The translations under genes and the position numbers were made by a program. A model generated the notes under the pieces. It did not search any database. It was not told where the DNA came from and worked only from the letters and a program-made list of their open reading frames with translations. This document shows positions 1 through 11,451 of a stretch of DNA of 64,000 nt, piece by piece; position 1 is the stretch's first letter; the number at the start of each line of letters is the position of its first letter. This stretch comes from Diadema setosum (Eukaryota > Echinodermata > Echinoidea > Diadematoida > Diadematidae), in the NCBI GenBank assembly GCA_033980235.1, contig CM067075.1, positions 6,640,668 to 6,704,667 of the forward strand, in the 5' to 3' direction.

Positions 1-1354
1 ATCTCTCACAACGAGTCGGCAGAATGCTTAAACAGAAGAGTAATGTGATCTACAACGATAAAAAAAGGGTCTTGAGTACCAGAATAAATCCCTCTGAGTC
101 AATATCTCTTTTATGGGCCCTGCATCAAATTGGCAATGCATAAACTGGAAAGAGAACCGGAGTCAAAGAGTTATTTGTATGGCATGTGGAATTCCTCCAT
201 TTTGTGGGTCTCAAGGGCAATATTCATGTATGTTTCACACACACCCATGCATGTCTGGTTTCAGCAATGTACACAGGAAGAGGAATGCACATGCATAGAA
301 AGTAACACTCTATCCAATGTAAAGTAACACAGCGCTGTAACCAGAACATTGTGGAATGCCCGCAATAAATGCATGTTTTGTGCAAACACTCTTGGTGCCC
401 CCCCCCCTTCCTTCCATCTTGGCTGCTAAAAAGAAGAGCCGATTCCTTTCATTTTTTTTTTTTTTTTTTTTGGGGGGGGGGGAGGGGAAACACACCAAAC
501 TACTCCTGGGGGATTCTCCTGAGAAATACCAATCTCCTTCACACCGGAGATGGTGAAAGAGAAGTGATGCGATCCCCTTGATCAGATCAACCCTTTTTCA
601 TTGATGCCTCGTCTCTTGTTTCCCCTCCAGAGAGCGGGACAAAGGCGGGTCCCAGCAACTCCAGCTTGTAATCAAAATGAATTAACTTTAAAGAGACAGG
701 TCTCTCAAATGAAAACTTTCCACAGCTATTCAGAGCAGCAAAGTGAAAGAAACTCAGGGGAACATCAGGAAAATACAACAGGTAAATGACCACTAATATG
801 TCAATATACCATCACAACTTTGTGTCAGACACTCAACAGACCACTGAGTATAGGTGCCATTGGCATGCCTTTTGTGTTTATACCCTTTATTATTTGTTTT
901 GTATACGCAATTAGTGAAAGAAGGATCTTTTGTTTTGCATGAAAATTTCTGCTCCCAATGTAACAAAAGCAAAAAAAAAAACAACAACAACACACTTCCC
1001 AGACACTTAATTCAAAAACAAGCAATTATAATGAAAGATACAGAACCTGATATTTTTCATCAGAATAATATGTACTGCTAAATATGCAATTTGAAAGGTA
1101 AATTTGCTTTGCTTTACAATATGACATTACTTCTTTCACTCATGTGTCAATAATTATTGATTGCAAGTCTACCTAATCAATGAAATGTAACACTGAACCA
1201 GTAATTACAGCAGAGCAATTCCGGGCAACGTGTGGGATTATCTGTGTGCTCTGTTCAATGGGACCGGTTATTGCGTTACTTTGCAAACCAACCTGTTGTG
1301 TTTTGATTAAAACACCTGTTCAATGATGGTATATTTCCCATGATGAGCACAGCT
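1..1354. other. non-coding block, presumed GALNT intron
   Basis: No coding exon, RNA gene or structured repeat is recognised here. A poly(T) run followed by a G run sits at about 452-484. The ORFs present are short (under 80 codons), overlap one another in several frames and match nothing I know. By position this is probably part of the intron that follows the DxH exon of the minus-strand GALNT gene. Confidence 0.5.
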
Positions 1355-1407
1355 TGCACACACACACACACGCACACACACACTCTCTCTCTCTCTCTCT
1401 CTCTTTC
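1355..1407. repeat. (CA)n/(CT)n compound microsatellite
   Basis: About 26 bases of alternating CA are followed directly by about 24 bases of alternating CT. Simple-sequence DNA, no coding meaning. Confidence 0.95.
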
Positions 1408-1571
1408 ATTACAAGTCATCCTCCTATCAACCTTGCATCAATCAAGACAAGGATGACTTATAATGATAACCCAACCCACATTCACAGGCCCTAGTAATTA
1501 CCATGCCGATAACTTCTGCCCCACTGTGTAGACCTCGACACGCCTTCCTTGAATGTGCTGCTGCATGTCCA

Positions 1572-2120
1572 ATCAAGTTTGTCACTACAGCACCCTTTTG
1601 TGTTCTCGAGTGGGTGAGGTTTAAAGGACAAGTTCACCTTCATTAACATTTAAGTATTGGGAGAATGCAGCAATATTAGTAGAACACATCAGTGAAAGTT
1701 TGAGGAAAATTGGACAATCGATGCAAAAGTGGTTTCATTTGTACCGCCTTCGTGAAACTGTCCTCAATTAGTTAATATCACATTATCACTGGCATCTTTT
1801 GTCCTTTATGTACCTTACAAGTATTTGTCATGAGATTCTTGTATCAATAGTGCTTTATATGAATCAATACAATCAAATTGTCTAAACAGCCTTTCTTCTA
1901 TGCGGCGATTTCTAGAACTTCTAAAATATGTATACTGAAAATGTCACATCACATATGCAGTATCAAGTTTGTCACTACAGCACCCTTTTGTGTTCTCGAG
2001 TGGGTGAGGTTTAAAGGACAAGTTCACCTTCATTAACATTTAAGTATTGGGAGAATGCAGCAATATTAGTAGAACACATCAGTGAAAGTTTGAGGAAAAT
2101 TGGACAATCGAAGCAAAAGT
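1572..2120. repeat. 159-bp direct repeats flanking a 231-bp segment
   Basis: Positions 1572-1730 and 1962-2120 are identical at 158 of 159 bases (the only difference is at 1722 versus 2112). Between them lies 1731-1961, itself a copy of sequence found around 5106-5731. Each repeat holds about 49 bp of flank plus the first 110 bp of the TTAA foldback element whose full copy starts at 2011. The near-identity indicates a recent event, such as a partial tandem duplication of a 390-bp unit or a template-switch insertion; the mechanism is inference. Confidence 0.85.
1731..1961. repeat. dispersed duplicate of 5106-5731 (empty-site copy)
   Basis: This segment aligns to 5106-5229 plus 5623-5731. Shared landmarks are the TTGTACCGCCTTCGTGA end of a palindromic MITE, TCACATTATCACTGGCATC and GTCCTTTATGTACCTTAC. 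At about 1855 it lacks the 393-bp foldback element that splits the other copy, so it acts as the unoccupied site. Confidence 0.8.
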
Positions 2121-2584
2121 TATGAATTTTTAAAACTTTTGTGTTGGAACCGCTGGATGAGGAGACTACTAAGGCTCGTGATGTCATATGCGTACAACAG
2201 TATAAAGAATTTAAATGTAAAGAAAATTCAACATATTTTCACTTTTTTTCGCATAATAAAAGAGCACCTGACTTGCCTCTTTCTAAAGGCAATAGGAATA
2301 ATATTACCCATAACATATGTCAGTAACGAGTCAAGGGAATGTGTACTTTTTTCATAAGATGAAATTTTGTGAAATTTTCTTTATATTTTCCTTATATTGT
2401 TGTACGCATGTGACATCATACACTGCAGTAGTCTTCTCATCCAGCGGTGACTATACAAAAACTTCAAAAATTCATAACTTTTGAACGGATTGTCCGATTT
2501 TCCTCAAACTTTCAATGATGTGTTCTACTAATATTGCTACATTCTCTCAATCCTTATGTTAATGAAGGTGAACTTGTCCTTTAA
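2011..2584. mobile_element. 574-bp TTAA foldback MITE
   Basis: The left end starts TTAAAGGACAAGTTCACC and the right end is its inverted match. The arms stay alignable for roughly 200 bases on each side (shared stretches include TAGTAGAACACATCA and CCGCTGGATGAG, each with its inverted partner). There is no transposase ORF. TTAA at both ends suggests a Kolobok or piggyBac-type target site; the superfamily is inference. Its right-hand TTAA is also the left TTAA of the next element. A truncated copy of its left end lies at 1621-1730. Confidence 0.85.
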
Positions 2585-2673
2585 CCCGTTGAGGACGAGT
2601 CCCGAGTATACTCGGGCAGGTGTCTATGGGAAATGCGTGTTGTAGCAAAATCAAACCGTCCTCGACGGGTTAA
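2581..2673 (+). mobile_element. 90-bp TTAA hairpin element, copy 1
   Basis: It begins TTAACCCGTTGAGGACG and ends with the inverted match GTCCTCGACGGGTTAA. Inside is the palindrome CCGAGTATACTCGG followed by a conserved block containing GTCTATGGGAAATGCGTGTT. Related copies at six other places in the window in both orientations show that it is a dispersed family. It has no coding capacity and is only about 90 bp long. Confidence 0.9.
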
Positions 2674-3166
2674 CGCAAAAGCATTTCAAATGTACTATAC
2701 ATGGTTACATGCATATGGTGGATATTCTTGTTTTTCCTTTTGACCCCACAAGTAAATGCATTCCTACCAAAGTAATAATCCACGGCAGCATCTACCTATT
2801 AACTCGAAAGATAGATCCATACATGTTTCAAAACGCATTTCAAAAGGTGCATACAAAAGCGGTTTGAAACCCACTTCTCGTGATGCCTTGATTATCATAT
2901 ACTGTGACCGTGATCGCAATTCTACAGTTGTCACTGTGCAGCTGCTTTTCGTTGTTCTACCCAGGAAATAAGAGGTCAAATAATATATGTGACATGTTTT
3001 ACAATGGCTTTGGGTTTATCTACCTCGCAGAGAGGTGTTTGTGGCTCAAAGGCATTTCCAATTGTCCTGTTATTGGCTCTTCAAATCAGCATTTCTCACC
3101 ACCAATAAAAACACTGTTGAGTCAGTCTCTGGCCGATAAATGTATTGAAAACATGTGAAATGGTGA
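2674..3166. other. non-coding, nothing recognised
   Basis: Short ORFs on both strands overlap each other and have no recognisable domains. No repeat structure was seen. Confidence 0.5.
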
Positions 3167-3171
3167 TAATA

Positions 3172-3613
3172 GGCCCATTCACACACAAGGGAAAAAGTGA
3201 AATTTAAAAATCAATTTTCTTATCACGATCGAAATTTCGAAATTTTTTTCTGTGTGGACAGAAAAATTTCACTAATTTTCGTGATCCTAATCGCGATCCA
3301 ACTCGCACTATTAGTGCGATTTTTCAGAATATTCGCAATTATTTTGCCAAGCGTCGTGTGTGTGAGCGCGATCGAGATTCGGAAATCGGTATTTTTTATC
3401 CCATCATTCGTAGCGCGTGAACGTCAACATTATTGGGACCGCGGGGTCAGTTTTCGGTCATGCAAGTTTCACGCATGCGCAATTTGGCCACTGATCGTTC
3501 TTTCCTTGCTGCGAAGTGGGATTTTTCCTTGTGTATGAACGGTCGAAAAAAAAAAAAAAATGAAACTTTGGATCGCGATTGTAATTTCGATTTTCGCTGT
3601 GTGTGCACGGGCC
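3172..3613. mobile_element. 442-bp inverted-repeat element with TAATA target duplication
   Basis: The left end GGCCCATTCACACAC matches the inverted right end (GTGTGTGCACGGGCC) with two differences. A direct TAATA flanks it at 3167-3171 and 3614-3618, which fits a 5-bp target-site duplication. The interior is rich in CGATCGAAATTTCGA-type palindromic words and has no ORF that looks like a transposase. It is non-autonomous; the superfamily is not determined. Confidence 0.75.
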
Positions 3614-3960
3614 TAATACATCAAGATTTTTTCTTTTTCTTTTGATGAACACACCCTATTTCTTGACCATATATCTGTTCCCTGAGTCTACGATATGTGA
3701 CAGGTAATGTGATAAGGACTACACTTCACCTACACAGGAATTAAAAAGGAAAGGCAGTATATTTCTCAGCCAAAGACACTTAATTTATTCTGTACCCTGA
3801 CAACAGCACTCTTTTAACTCCAAAAGTATGTCATACATCATATCCTATTCATGTCACGTAAACCCTGGAAGTAGTCTCTCATTCTCTCCCACTGAGGGTA
3901 TCTTTACAGATAGATGTTTTCTTCTTAAAACCATATACAGATGCTCCATAATTCTGCACC

Positions 3961-4343
3961 TTAAAGAGATGGTATAGTATTGGTGGAGATGAGGGTTGGG
4001 CTTATAACTTTCTGTGACATACCAAGAAACCACTAATTGTACAGAGCATACCATTTTAAGAGGAATTCAAGGATTATTAGATGAAAATCGGTTTTGGAAT
4101 GGCTGAGACACCCAAAAACAAAGTAAAAACAAAGCATTCCTACAAGGTGGGTCCCATCTTTTATTCCAATTGTTCCATTTTGGATATCCCAGCCATTTCA
4201 AAACCAATTTTCATAAAATAAATGGTAAATCCCTCTTGGAATTGCAAGCTCTTTCATATTTCATAAGAGGTTTGTCATTATCTCACCAAAACATGTTAGA
4301 AACCTGAAGTTAGGTCTCATTCAAACCTATATGATCCCTTTAA
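3961..4343. mobile_element. ~390-bp TTAA foldback family, copy 1
   Basis: Starts TTAAAGAGATGGTATAG and ends with ATCCCTTTAA. The arms carry inverted copies of the family core (GAAAATCGGTTTTGGAATGGC on one side, GCCATTTCAAAACCAATTTTC on the other), so the whole element can fold into a hairpin. Five relatives lie at 5230, 5800, 14493, 16122 and 51135. No ORF. Confidence 0.88.
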
Positions 4344-4726
4344 GGTGGTACATTGTATATCACCAAATCCTCATCATGGGTCATCTCTCTGAGGAAATGA
4401 TTGAACACACATTAAAATTTCACCAATCCCTCAACTATCCATCACTCCATCTATGATTGGGGTAAAACCAAAACAAAACAAAACAAAACAAATCAAAATC
4501 CTCAATCATTGCCATGTCCCTTATCACTGCCATGTCCCAGTTTGGCCAATCCATTATCCAAGAACAAAGTACTAGTATGCTAATAAATGTATTTGGCTGA
4601 AAGGCCTAATTCCCCAGAAGTCCCAACTCCACTTTTTCCCAGAAAGTTCCACACTGATACTGGCTGGAAAAGATTCATTTCCTCCTTCTTACTGTAAAAC
4701 ATTTTTGCTGTAACACTGGCATTATT
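4344..4726. other. non-coding, short AAAAC repeat
   Basis: Contains an (AAAAC)n run near 4467-4493. Nothing else is recognised. Confidence 0.6.
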
Positions 4727-5149
4727 TTAACCTGTTGAGGATGAGTCCCGAGTATACTTGGGCAAGCGTCTATGGGAAATGCGTGTTGTAGCAAAATTAG
4801 ACTGTCCTCAATGGCCTGAATTCACGAAGGTGGTACAAATGAAACCATGGTTTAAACCATGGACAAAAAACCATGGAGCGCCAAGTGTCGCATGGAATAT
4901 TTCGTTACGAAATCAGTCATTTCGTCGATGAAATAATTATTTTGTGACGAAATGACAACATTTTGTAACTAAATGAACATTTCGTCCACGAAATGATAAT
5001 TTTGTTAACGAAACGGTCATTTTGTCGACGAAATCATCAATTTCATAACGAAATATTCTGTGTGACACTTAGCGCTCCATGGTTTTTGTCCATGGTTTAA
5101 ACCATGGTTTCATTTGTACCGCCTTCGTGAATTCGGGTCATTGAGTTAA
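4727..5149 (+). mobile_element. 90-bp TTAA hairpin element, copy 2, interrupted
   Basis: The left part (4727-4817) matches the 90-bp family: TTAACCTGTTGAGGATG, the CGAGTATACT core and GGGAAATGCGTGTTGTAGC. Its terminal inverted end is split. The last bases (TCATTGAGTTAA, ending at 5149) come only after a 317-bp palindromic element. This is a clean nested insertion and dates the hairpin family as older than the inserted element at this site. Confidence 0.8.
4818..5134. mobile_element. 317-bp palindromic MITE made of ATTTCGT/ACGAAAT words
   Basis: The ends GAATTCACGAAGG and CCTTCGTGAATTC are exact inverses. The arms match for about 85 bp (one difference at GTGG/GCGG, a few further in) and contain CCATGGTTTAAACCATGG, itself a palindrome. 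The central 150 bp is a series of small hairpins such as ATTTCGTTACGAAAT (4899-4913). There is no ORF. Its right end also survives as a fragment at about 1731-1755. Confidence 0.85.
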
Positions 5150-5731
5150 AATCACATTATCACTGGCATCTTTTGTCCTTTATGTACCTTACAAGTATTT
5201 GTCATGAGATTCTTGTATCAATAGTGCTTTTAAAGAGTGTGTACAGTTCTGGTCGAGGTGAGGATTTAGCTTTTAACATTTTGCGAGATATTCAGAAACC
5301 ACTCTATGAGCTGTCTAAGAGCATGCAGTTCTAAGGGGTATCAAAAGTTTATTCGATGAAAATCGGTTTTGAAATGGCTGAGATATCCCAAAACAAGGTG
5401 AAACAAAGAGATCCTAATAAAGTTGTGGCATGTCGCCTTTTATTATTAGCCCTTTTTTGGATATCTCAGCCATTTGAACACCAATTTTCATCAAATAAAC
5501 GTTAAATCCTTCTTAAAATTACATGCTCTTTCATATTTCATATTCAGGGCTTTTCATTATCTCACTTAGGAATGTTCAAAACATGAATCCCCACCTCAAC
5601 CAGTACTGTAAAGTCCCTTTAATATATGAATCAATACAATGGAATTGTCTAAATAGCCTTTCTCCTATGCAGCGATTTTCTAGAACTTCTGAAATATGAA
5701 TACTGAGAATGTCACACCACATGTGCAGTAT
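5106..5731. repeat. dispersed duplicate of 1731-1961 (occupied-site copy)
   Basis: Sequence outside 5230-5622 aligns with 1731-1961, and the foldback element sits exactly at the break. Together the two copies give a paralogous filled/empty pair. Confidence 0.8.
5230..5622. mobile_element. ~390-bp TTAA foldback family, copy 2
   Basis: Bounded by TTAA on both sides (TTAAAGAGTGTGTACAG on the left, AAGTCCCTTTAA on the right), with the family core GAAAATCGGTTTTGAAATGG and its inverse in the arms. It is closest to the copy at 51135 (shared ACAGTTCTGGT and GAGGTGAGGATTTAG words, inverted there). Insertion is confirmed by the unoccupied paralogue at about 1855. Confidence 0.9.
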
Positions 5732-5799
5732 AGCAGGCACCTGTCAAACACAGCCAGCTGTCCCTCAATTTCTTTATTTTTTTTTCTTCAATTTTTAAG

Positions 5800-6198
5800 T
5801 TAAAGGGATAGTACAGTTTCGGTTAAGACCTAACTTCAGATTTCTAACATTTTTTTTTTGTGTGTGTGAGATAATGAGAAACTTTTTGATGAAATATGAA
5901 AGACCATGTAATTTAAAAGGAATTCAGTGTTTATTTGATGAAAATTGGTTTTGAAATGGCTGAGAAATCCAAAAAGAGCGATCCTAATAAAAGGTGGGAC
6001 CCAGCTTTTATCAGGATCACTTTTTTTACTTTGTTTTTGGGTGCCTCAGCCATATCAAAACCGATTTGAATCAAATAAACTTTGAATTCCTCCTAGAATG
6101 GTATCCTCTGTACTATTTCATGAGTGGTTTCCTGCTATCTCGAAAAAAAGGTTAAAAGCCAAATTCTCATCTCCACCAAAACTAAACTATCCCTTTAA
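5800..6198. mobile_element. ~390-bp TTAA foldback family, copy 3
   Basis: Starts TTAAAGGGATAGTACAG and ends with ACTATCCCTTTAA. Both arms carry the inverted core, and the centre is AAAAGGTGGGACCCAGCTTTT, a near-palindrome at the hairpin tip. Confidence 0.9.
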
Positions 6199-9100
6199 TA
6201 TCTCATCTATAGTCACAAGACTGCCAATCAAAAGCTGAGCCAAAGCTGACAAACTGAAGTGCTCCAGAGCTGGTTGTCAAAGGGAATTCGCAACTCAGCA
6301 AAGCATGAGCCAAGCTTGTGAAATATCTACATTGTCAATCTCAAATATCCATCCGATTTCACATGCCTGCCAATCGCACTTGCCTGGGAAGAATTTAACC
6401 AAGTGTGATGGAAATTGACTGTTATACTCCCAATAATGTGCTACCTTTCCTTAATTTTAGGTCTGTTTCTGTAACATATGAAGATTTATGAATAAGTTTG
6501 TTTACCTTCAGCCCAGTAACAAACCATTCTACACACCTGCTCCCTCAAATTAAATTTCTTAAGGCAGGAATCACTGAACATTTCTAACTTGTGGCGAAGT
6601 AAGGCAAGCCTCGAACAAGCTTTGTGGTTGTTATGGCAATCCATGATGAATCAAGCATGCAAAGAATGAGAATGCATTTGGGTTGATAGAGAAATAGTCA
6701 TTTGCATACATTGTGCTCTTACACTCATTCCTTTAATCATACCATGGCCATTTAGGTGAGCAAGTATGGACTTAACTGCGATATACATAAAAGCTTTAAA
6801 ACAAAATGCTCCAAATTTACCTAAATTGAGGAAGTCACCACTTCCTTTCCTACTATGAAATACATTGAGTGACATACCTACTGGCCATTCAAAGTTTGAA
6901 AAGCAGAAAAGTAAAACCTTTATGTTTCAAAGCCATCAAATTCACCATAGTGCTCACCTGTCAATTATGACCGCTTTTATTCTCCGTCCCTCAATGAGTA
7001 AACCTGAGATTTATCTTATAAGCACACCTTGCAAGAGGCTATAACTAGTGTGTCAGACTTACCATAGAAAGCAGATTTTTTTCAGTCAAACACATATCTA
7101 TGCCTTTTTAAGAATATAGATAAATGCCAATGCCATCAAAAGTTCTGGAAGGGCAAAGGGCAAAAAACAAAAGGTTTATCTAAAGAAAATATGATAAGAA
7201 AGATCAGAGCTTGTTTAAGGAGTATTTTGCCAAAGCTACAGCTGTAGCATGACAGACTCTGACATTTTGTTTACAGCTGGGCCCTTCTTGTGTTCAAATG
7301 CACACAGATTACTGCTACTTTGTTATTGATAGCACTGCCAACTGGAAGAAGAAATTATGAAGCCTATGATTCCACTTGTCAGCACCTCATAAAAATACTC
7401 CCAATTTTTCATCCCTCATCCCCCATCAGAAAAAGAACCATCTAGGAGTCGTGGAGGAGGAGGAGGAGGAGAAGGTTGTGTAGCTGACTGGATGGATGTT
7501 GGAGGAGCTGAGAAAGAAAAAAAACAAGAAGAAAGCAAGGAAACCACCCACACTGGATGCTTAACATCAGGAGGACCGCATCCAGATATCAATCAGATGC
7601 TGATGCCTCGCTGGTTGCTAGGAGACAATAAATCGGCCATAAAAGTGTCCCTGAGTTATGACACTGATGCGAGCAGGGCAGGGCTGTGATGGAACGGAAC
7701 GAGCAGAAACACTGAACTCATCTATCGTTCTTGCTGTACCTGTGCGCCTGCTGTCTGCCATAAGAGGTCTAACCTTGGATGCTATCCACACCCATTATGG
7801 CCTAATTAACATCTCATTTTCCCATTTGCTTTAATTTTCCCCCTCTCTTCCCTTGACATAAAAATATTTACCATCGTCATTTGCATTTGTGAGCTCTACA
7901 TCGTTAATTGTTTCATTCCCTTTCAAATATCATGCCATTGCATCACTGTTTCACTTTAATGAAAGATTTTTTGTGTTCATTTTAATATTACCTCCATGAC
8001 ATCATACATGTTGTGTAAATGCATCATTTTTGACATTTCAGCCTTTCTGTTGTTGTTGTTGTTGTTGTAGCAAATGAAGTGCATTGATGAATAAATTAAA
8101 TACACTGGAAGGCTGCATTGATCCCAGCTCAAGAGGAAGAGAGTATGAGGCCTGCATTATAACTACAATACTGCATCATTTAAAGGGAGAAGGGTAATGT
8201 TAAAAATAGTAATTTTATTAGCTGTCACATATGACGTGAATATACAGCAGTCTGTAAACAAACATCTGGCAGAAGTTGGTATCCGAAATCTCCATCCCCC
8301 ACCCCCTTTTGCCATGATCTACTCTTCAAAGATAGCAAGCTGTCTAATTTTGTCAACAAGATATTCTTTTTTAAGAAGGCTGTGGAGGAGGGGATTTTCA
8401 CTCGCTTTTCATCAACAACATCTTGTTGTCTTTGCTTCAGGAGGAGCCCATCCAACTCCACACATCATCCATTAACCAGTCTGCTCTTCCATGTGCCGAG
8501 CCGACATGCTAACATACAGTATTTAGTGTTACTTTATGCTCCCTCGAGCCAACTACACTTGCTCTCTAAAAGGTTGAGCACACTGAGAAGGTCACTTTGT
8601 AAGGCATTTTTTTGCGAATTTACACAAAAAAGTTGACTATACCATTGACAATTAAGGGAGTATTTCGCACAACACAAGCACAAATAGTATTTCAGGCTAT
8701 TCAGAACAGAAAAAGTCTTTCCTTGTTTGCCTGAAAGCTACATTTAAACAAAAAAAACAAACAAATAAGCATATTTAACACTTAAGGGAACATCAAATTA
8801 CTGCACTGCAAATGTTATTTTTGTTTCCATTGGAATCAGAGCAAAAGATTTACTCCATGATATTTCTCTTTTTCTTTCACAAACTGCATACCTACCACAA
8901 CATATTTCATAAGTTTTGCAACTTGGAATTTTCTCAAAATAACAGACGAACCACAATTGCCCTTAAATATCTATTCTCATTTCAAATGGATATAACTTTG
9001 AACTCCATCTTTCTTGAAAAGCTTTCAATGCTAGCCCTTATCAGGTCCAAAGTAAAACTTCATGGACAATAATGTGATCATTTCAAGAGGAAGTGGATCT

Positions 9101-9496
9101 GGAGCCATGTTGAAGGGAGTACCATTCTGGAAACCTTGCATGTTTCACTGCACCGACAGAAATTTGGACATGTGGGACTTGGTGAACAGAGAGAGGGTGG
9201 ACAATGATACATATAATTTGATTATGACATTTTGATTCAGTAGTAATTACAATGAAATATGACCACTATAATTCTAATAGTGTAACAAATTTTCCCTTGT
9301 GAGTTTTTCACTGTTGGTAATAAATATGAAGTCTGTATTTTCTGGTGTATACCAAATTTTATAACACTCTGCCTAGTTTCTGGAGAAGAACTTATGTTCA
9401 ATCTACAGCTACACATAAATAATGCAGAGAGCAGGCCTTATAACCAATGCATCAAACCAGGGAGGTGAGAGGATCAAACTCTGAGAAGTTTCTTGT
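6199..9496. other. non-coding intron block with an AT-core-rich patch
   Basis: No exon recognised. It contains (GGA)n near 7456-7473 and (GTT)n near 8050-8068. A more complex, higher-GC stretch at 7440-7800 is followed by several TAAT cores (TAATTA at 7803-7808, TTTAATTTT near 7833, TTAATTG near 7904). A lone CAGGGAGGTGAG end at 9458, like the termini of the hAT-like element at 46746, is probably a transposon fragment. Confidence 0.45.
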
Positions 9497-9586
9497 TTAA
9501 CCCGTTGAGGAGTCCTGAGTATACTCAGGCAGGTGTCTATGGGAAATGCGTGTTGTAGCAAAATCAGCCCGTCCTCAACGGGTTAA
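9497..9586 (+). mobile_element. 90-bp TTAA hairpin element, copy 3
   Basis: TTAACCCGTTGAGGAGTCC at the left and GTCCTCAACGGGTTAA at the right. Core palindrome CTGAGTATACTCAG and the conserved GGGAAATGCGTGTTGTAGC block. Full length, same orientation as copy 1. Confidence 0.92.
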
Positions 9587-11361
9587 AAGGAAAAAAATGG
9601 GAAAAAATTCTAAATGTGTGGGTGTTAACTATCTTTTTTCTTTTTCTTCTTCTTTTAAGTACATGAAGAGGTGTGCTGATGGCAAGATGCTCTAACAAAG
9701 AAAAAAAAAAGAAGAGAGATACTGCCTAATAAATCATCAATATTAACATCCTACGAGGGGAAGACGTCCATGGCAAAAGTCGCACCAGGAGCAATATTTC
9801 AAGCTCACAGAGGGATCACTGAATGAAGGTAAGCATCGCTGCATGGGGACATAAATCTTGCACATCTAGTCCTGATGGCTTCCTCTTTCTATACCCTAAT
9901 ACCCACGCAATCTGCAAGAAAATATATAAAAAAGGGGCTCCTCTTTTTAAATCTTCTTCAAATTGAGTCCCTATTTTCCTAGCACTGCAGCTGCATCATC
10001 CTCTTTATACACCAATGAAGAAGAAGACAAAACATTCCCCCAGCTAATTCTCATCCCTCCTACAAAAATGATACGAAAGTAGATGTTTGGGGGCGAATTT
10101 TCCAAAAATCAGGATTCCATCCCGAATTGCTTGCAGCACCCTCAAACTACTATAGACTATATTGTACTTCATTCCTCTAACATTGAATTCAGAGATCCTC
10201 TGCTCCGACACGACAATACGGCATGTCTCGACATCAAGTTTTGGCCACTTTCCACTGGTGTATACAGATGCATCAGGGTCTCGGTGGACTGTGTCCCATG
10301 AGGCATCTGATGGAAAATCTTCCTTTAAAACTTACAGATGAAAACTTCTCCCATCTACTCCAAGATATTCCCTGTCCCTCTTATCACTTCAGCCAAGCAT
10401 GTGACATTAAAAAAAGGAAAAGAACTTTCAAGTTGAAGAAGAACCTTTCCAAAAATTCCTTTACTGCACTCCATTGAAATCTAGACAAAGAGTCAAAGTG
10501 AAAAGGCACTCCATGTTCAAACAGACTAACCACACAGAGCAAAAATCTGACAAATTATATAAAAGTAGAAATTCTATAGAAATTGGTCTCAAAGTAAGGA
10601 TGTGAAAGAATTTCAGCAATTTACTTGATCACTGCTCACAGTTCATGTCCGTTGCAGCTACACTACTATGTACACTGTACATAAGGTGAGGTGATTGTGG
10701 CATTTCTAGATTGTTGACTACATGCCAATTTAAGTCAGTTTTATGTCATAATTTCATATAAATGTAATCATGTGTTGCGGTAAACAACTTATTGCAACAA
10801 AGTCTGTAAGCTCTTGCCTGCTCTCTTACAACCTTGCGATCATTACGTGTGATACCAAATTATGATCATTTTCTTTGTGATGTCATGCCAATAAAAATAT
10901 ACCTACGAAAAATCAACAGACCATAGATTTGATATATCCCTTTAATTAGAAACTGTCCACACCTATTTCTCAAATAGAAAATGGAGCTGATGGGTTTTTG
11001 GTCTCAGAGGAAATGTGGTAAAACATTTGTATCCCATGCACTTGGTGATTTGCCCCATTGCAGCCAAATAAAAAGGAAATGACCATAAAACTGTATTGTA
11101 AGTGCATTTATTTCTGTTTTTGTATGGTTTTCCCTTCTCTACAAGTTCAAGGACATACTGAATTTAACCCTTTTTTTGCCATTTTACCAATTCTGTGCAT
11201 ACATGTGTGTTCTGAAAGTATGTAGGCCTATACTGTGAAGGAAGACAGATTGAGTAAAACCCTAATTCTAATTGTATCAAAAATGACTGCGGCATGGGGG
11301 ATGAGACAGTCAATAGTTAAATCTAAATCCACAAAATTAGTTTGTCTGAAACATGCCAACT
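9587..11361. other. non-coding, nothing recognised
   Basis: AT-rich sequence with only short chance ORFs. No repeat or exon signal that I could support. Confidence 0.5.
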
Positions 11362-11451
11362 TTAACCCGTTGAGGACAAGTCTCAAGTATACTCGAGCAG
11401 GTGTCTGGGAAATGTGTGTTGTAGCAAAATCAGCCGTCTTCAACGGGTTAA
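11362..11451 (+). mobile_element. 90-bp TTAA hairpin element, copy 4
   Basis: TTAACCCGTTGAGGACAAG at the left and GTCTTCAACGGGTTAA at the right, with AAGTATACTCGAGC in the core. A slightly diverged full-length copy. Confidence 0.9.
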
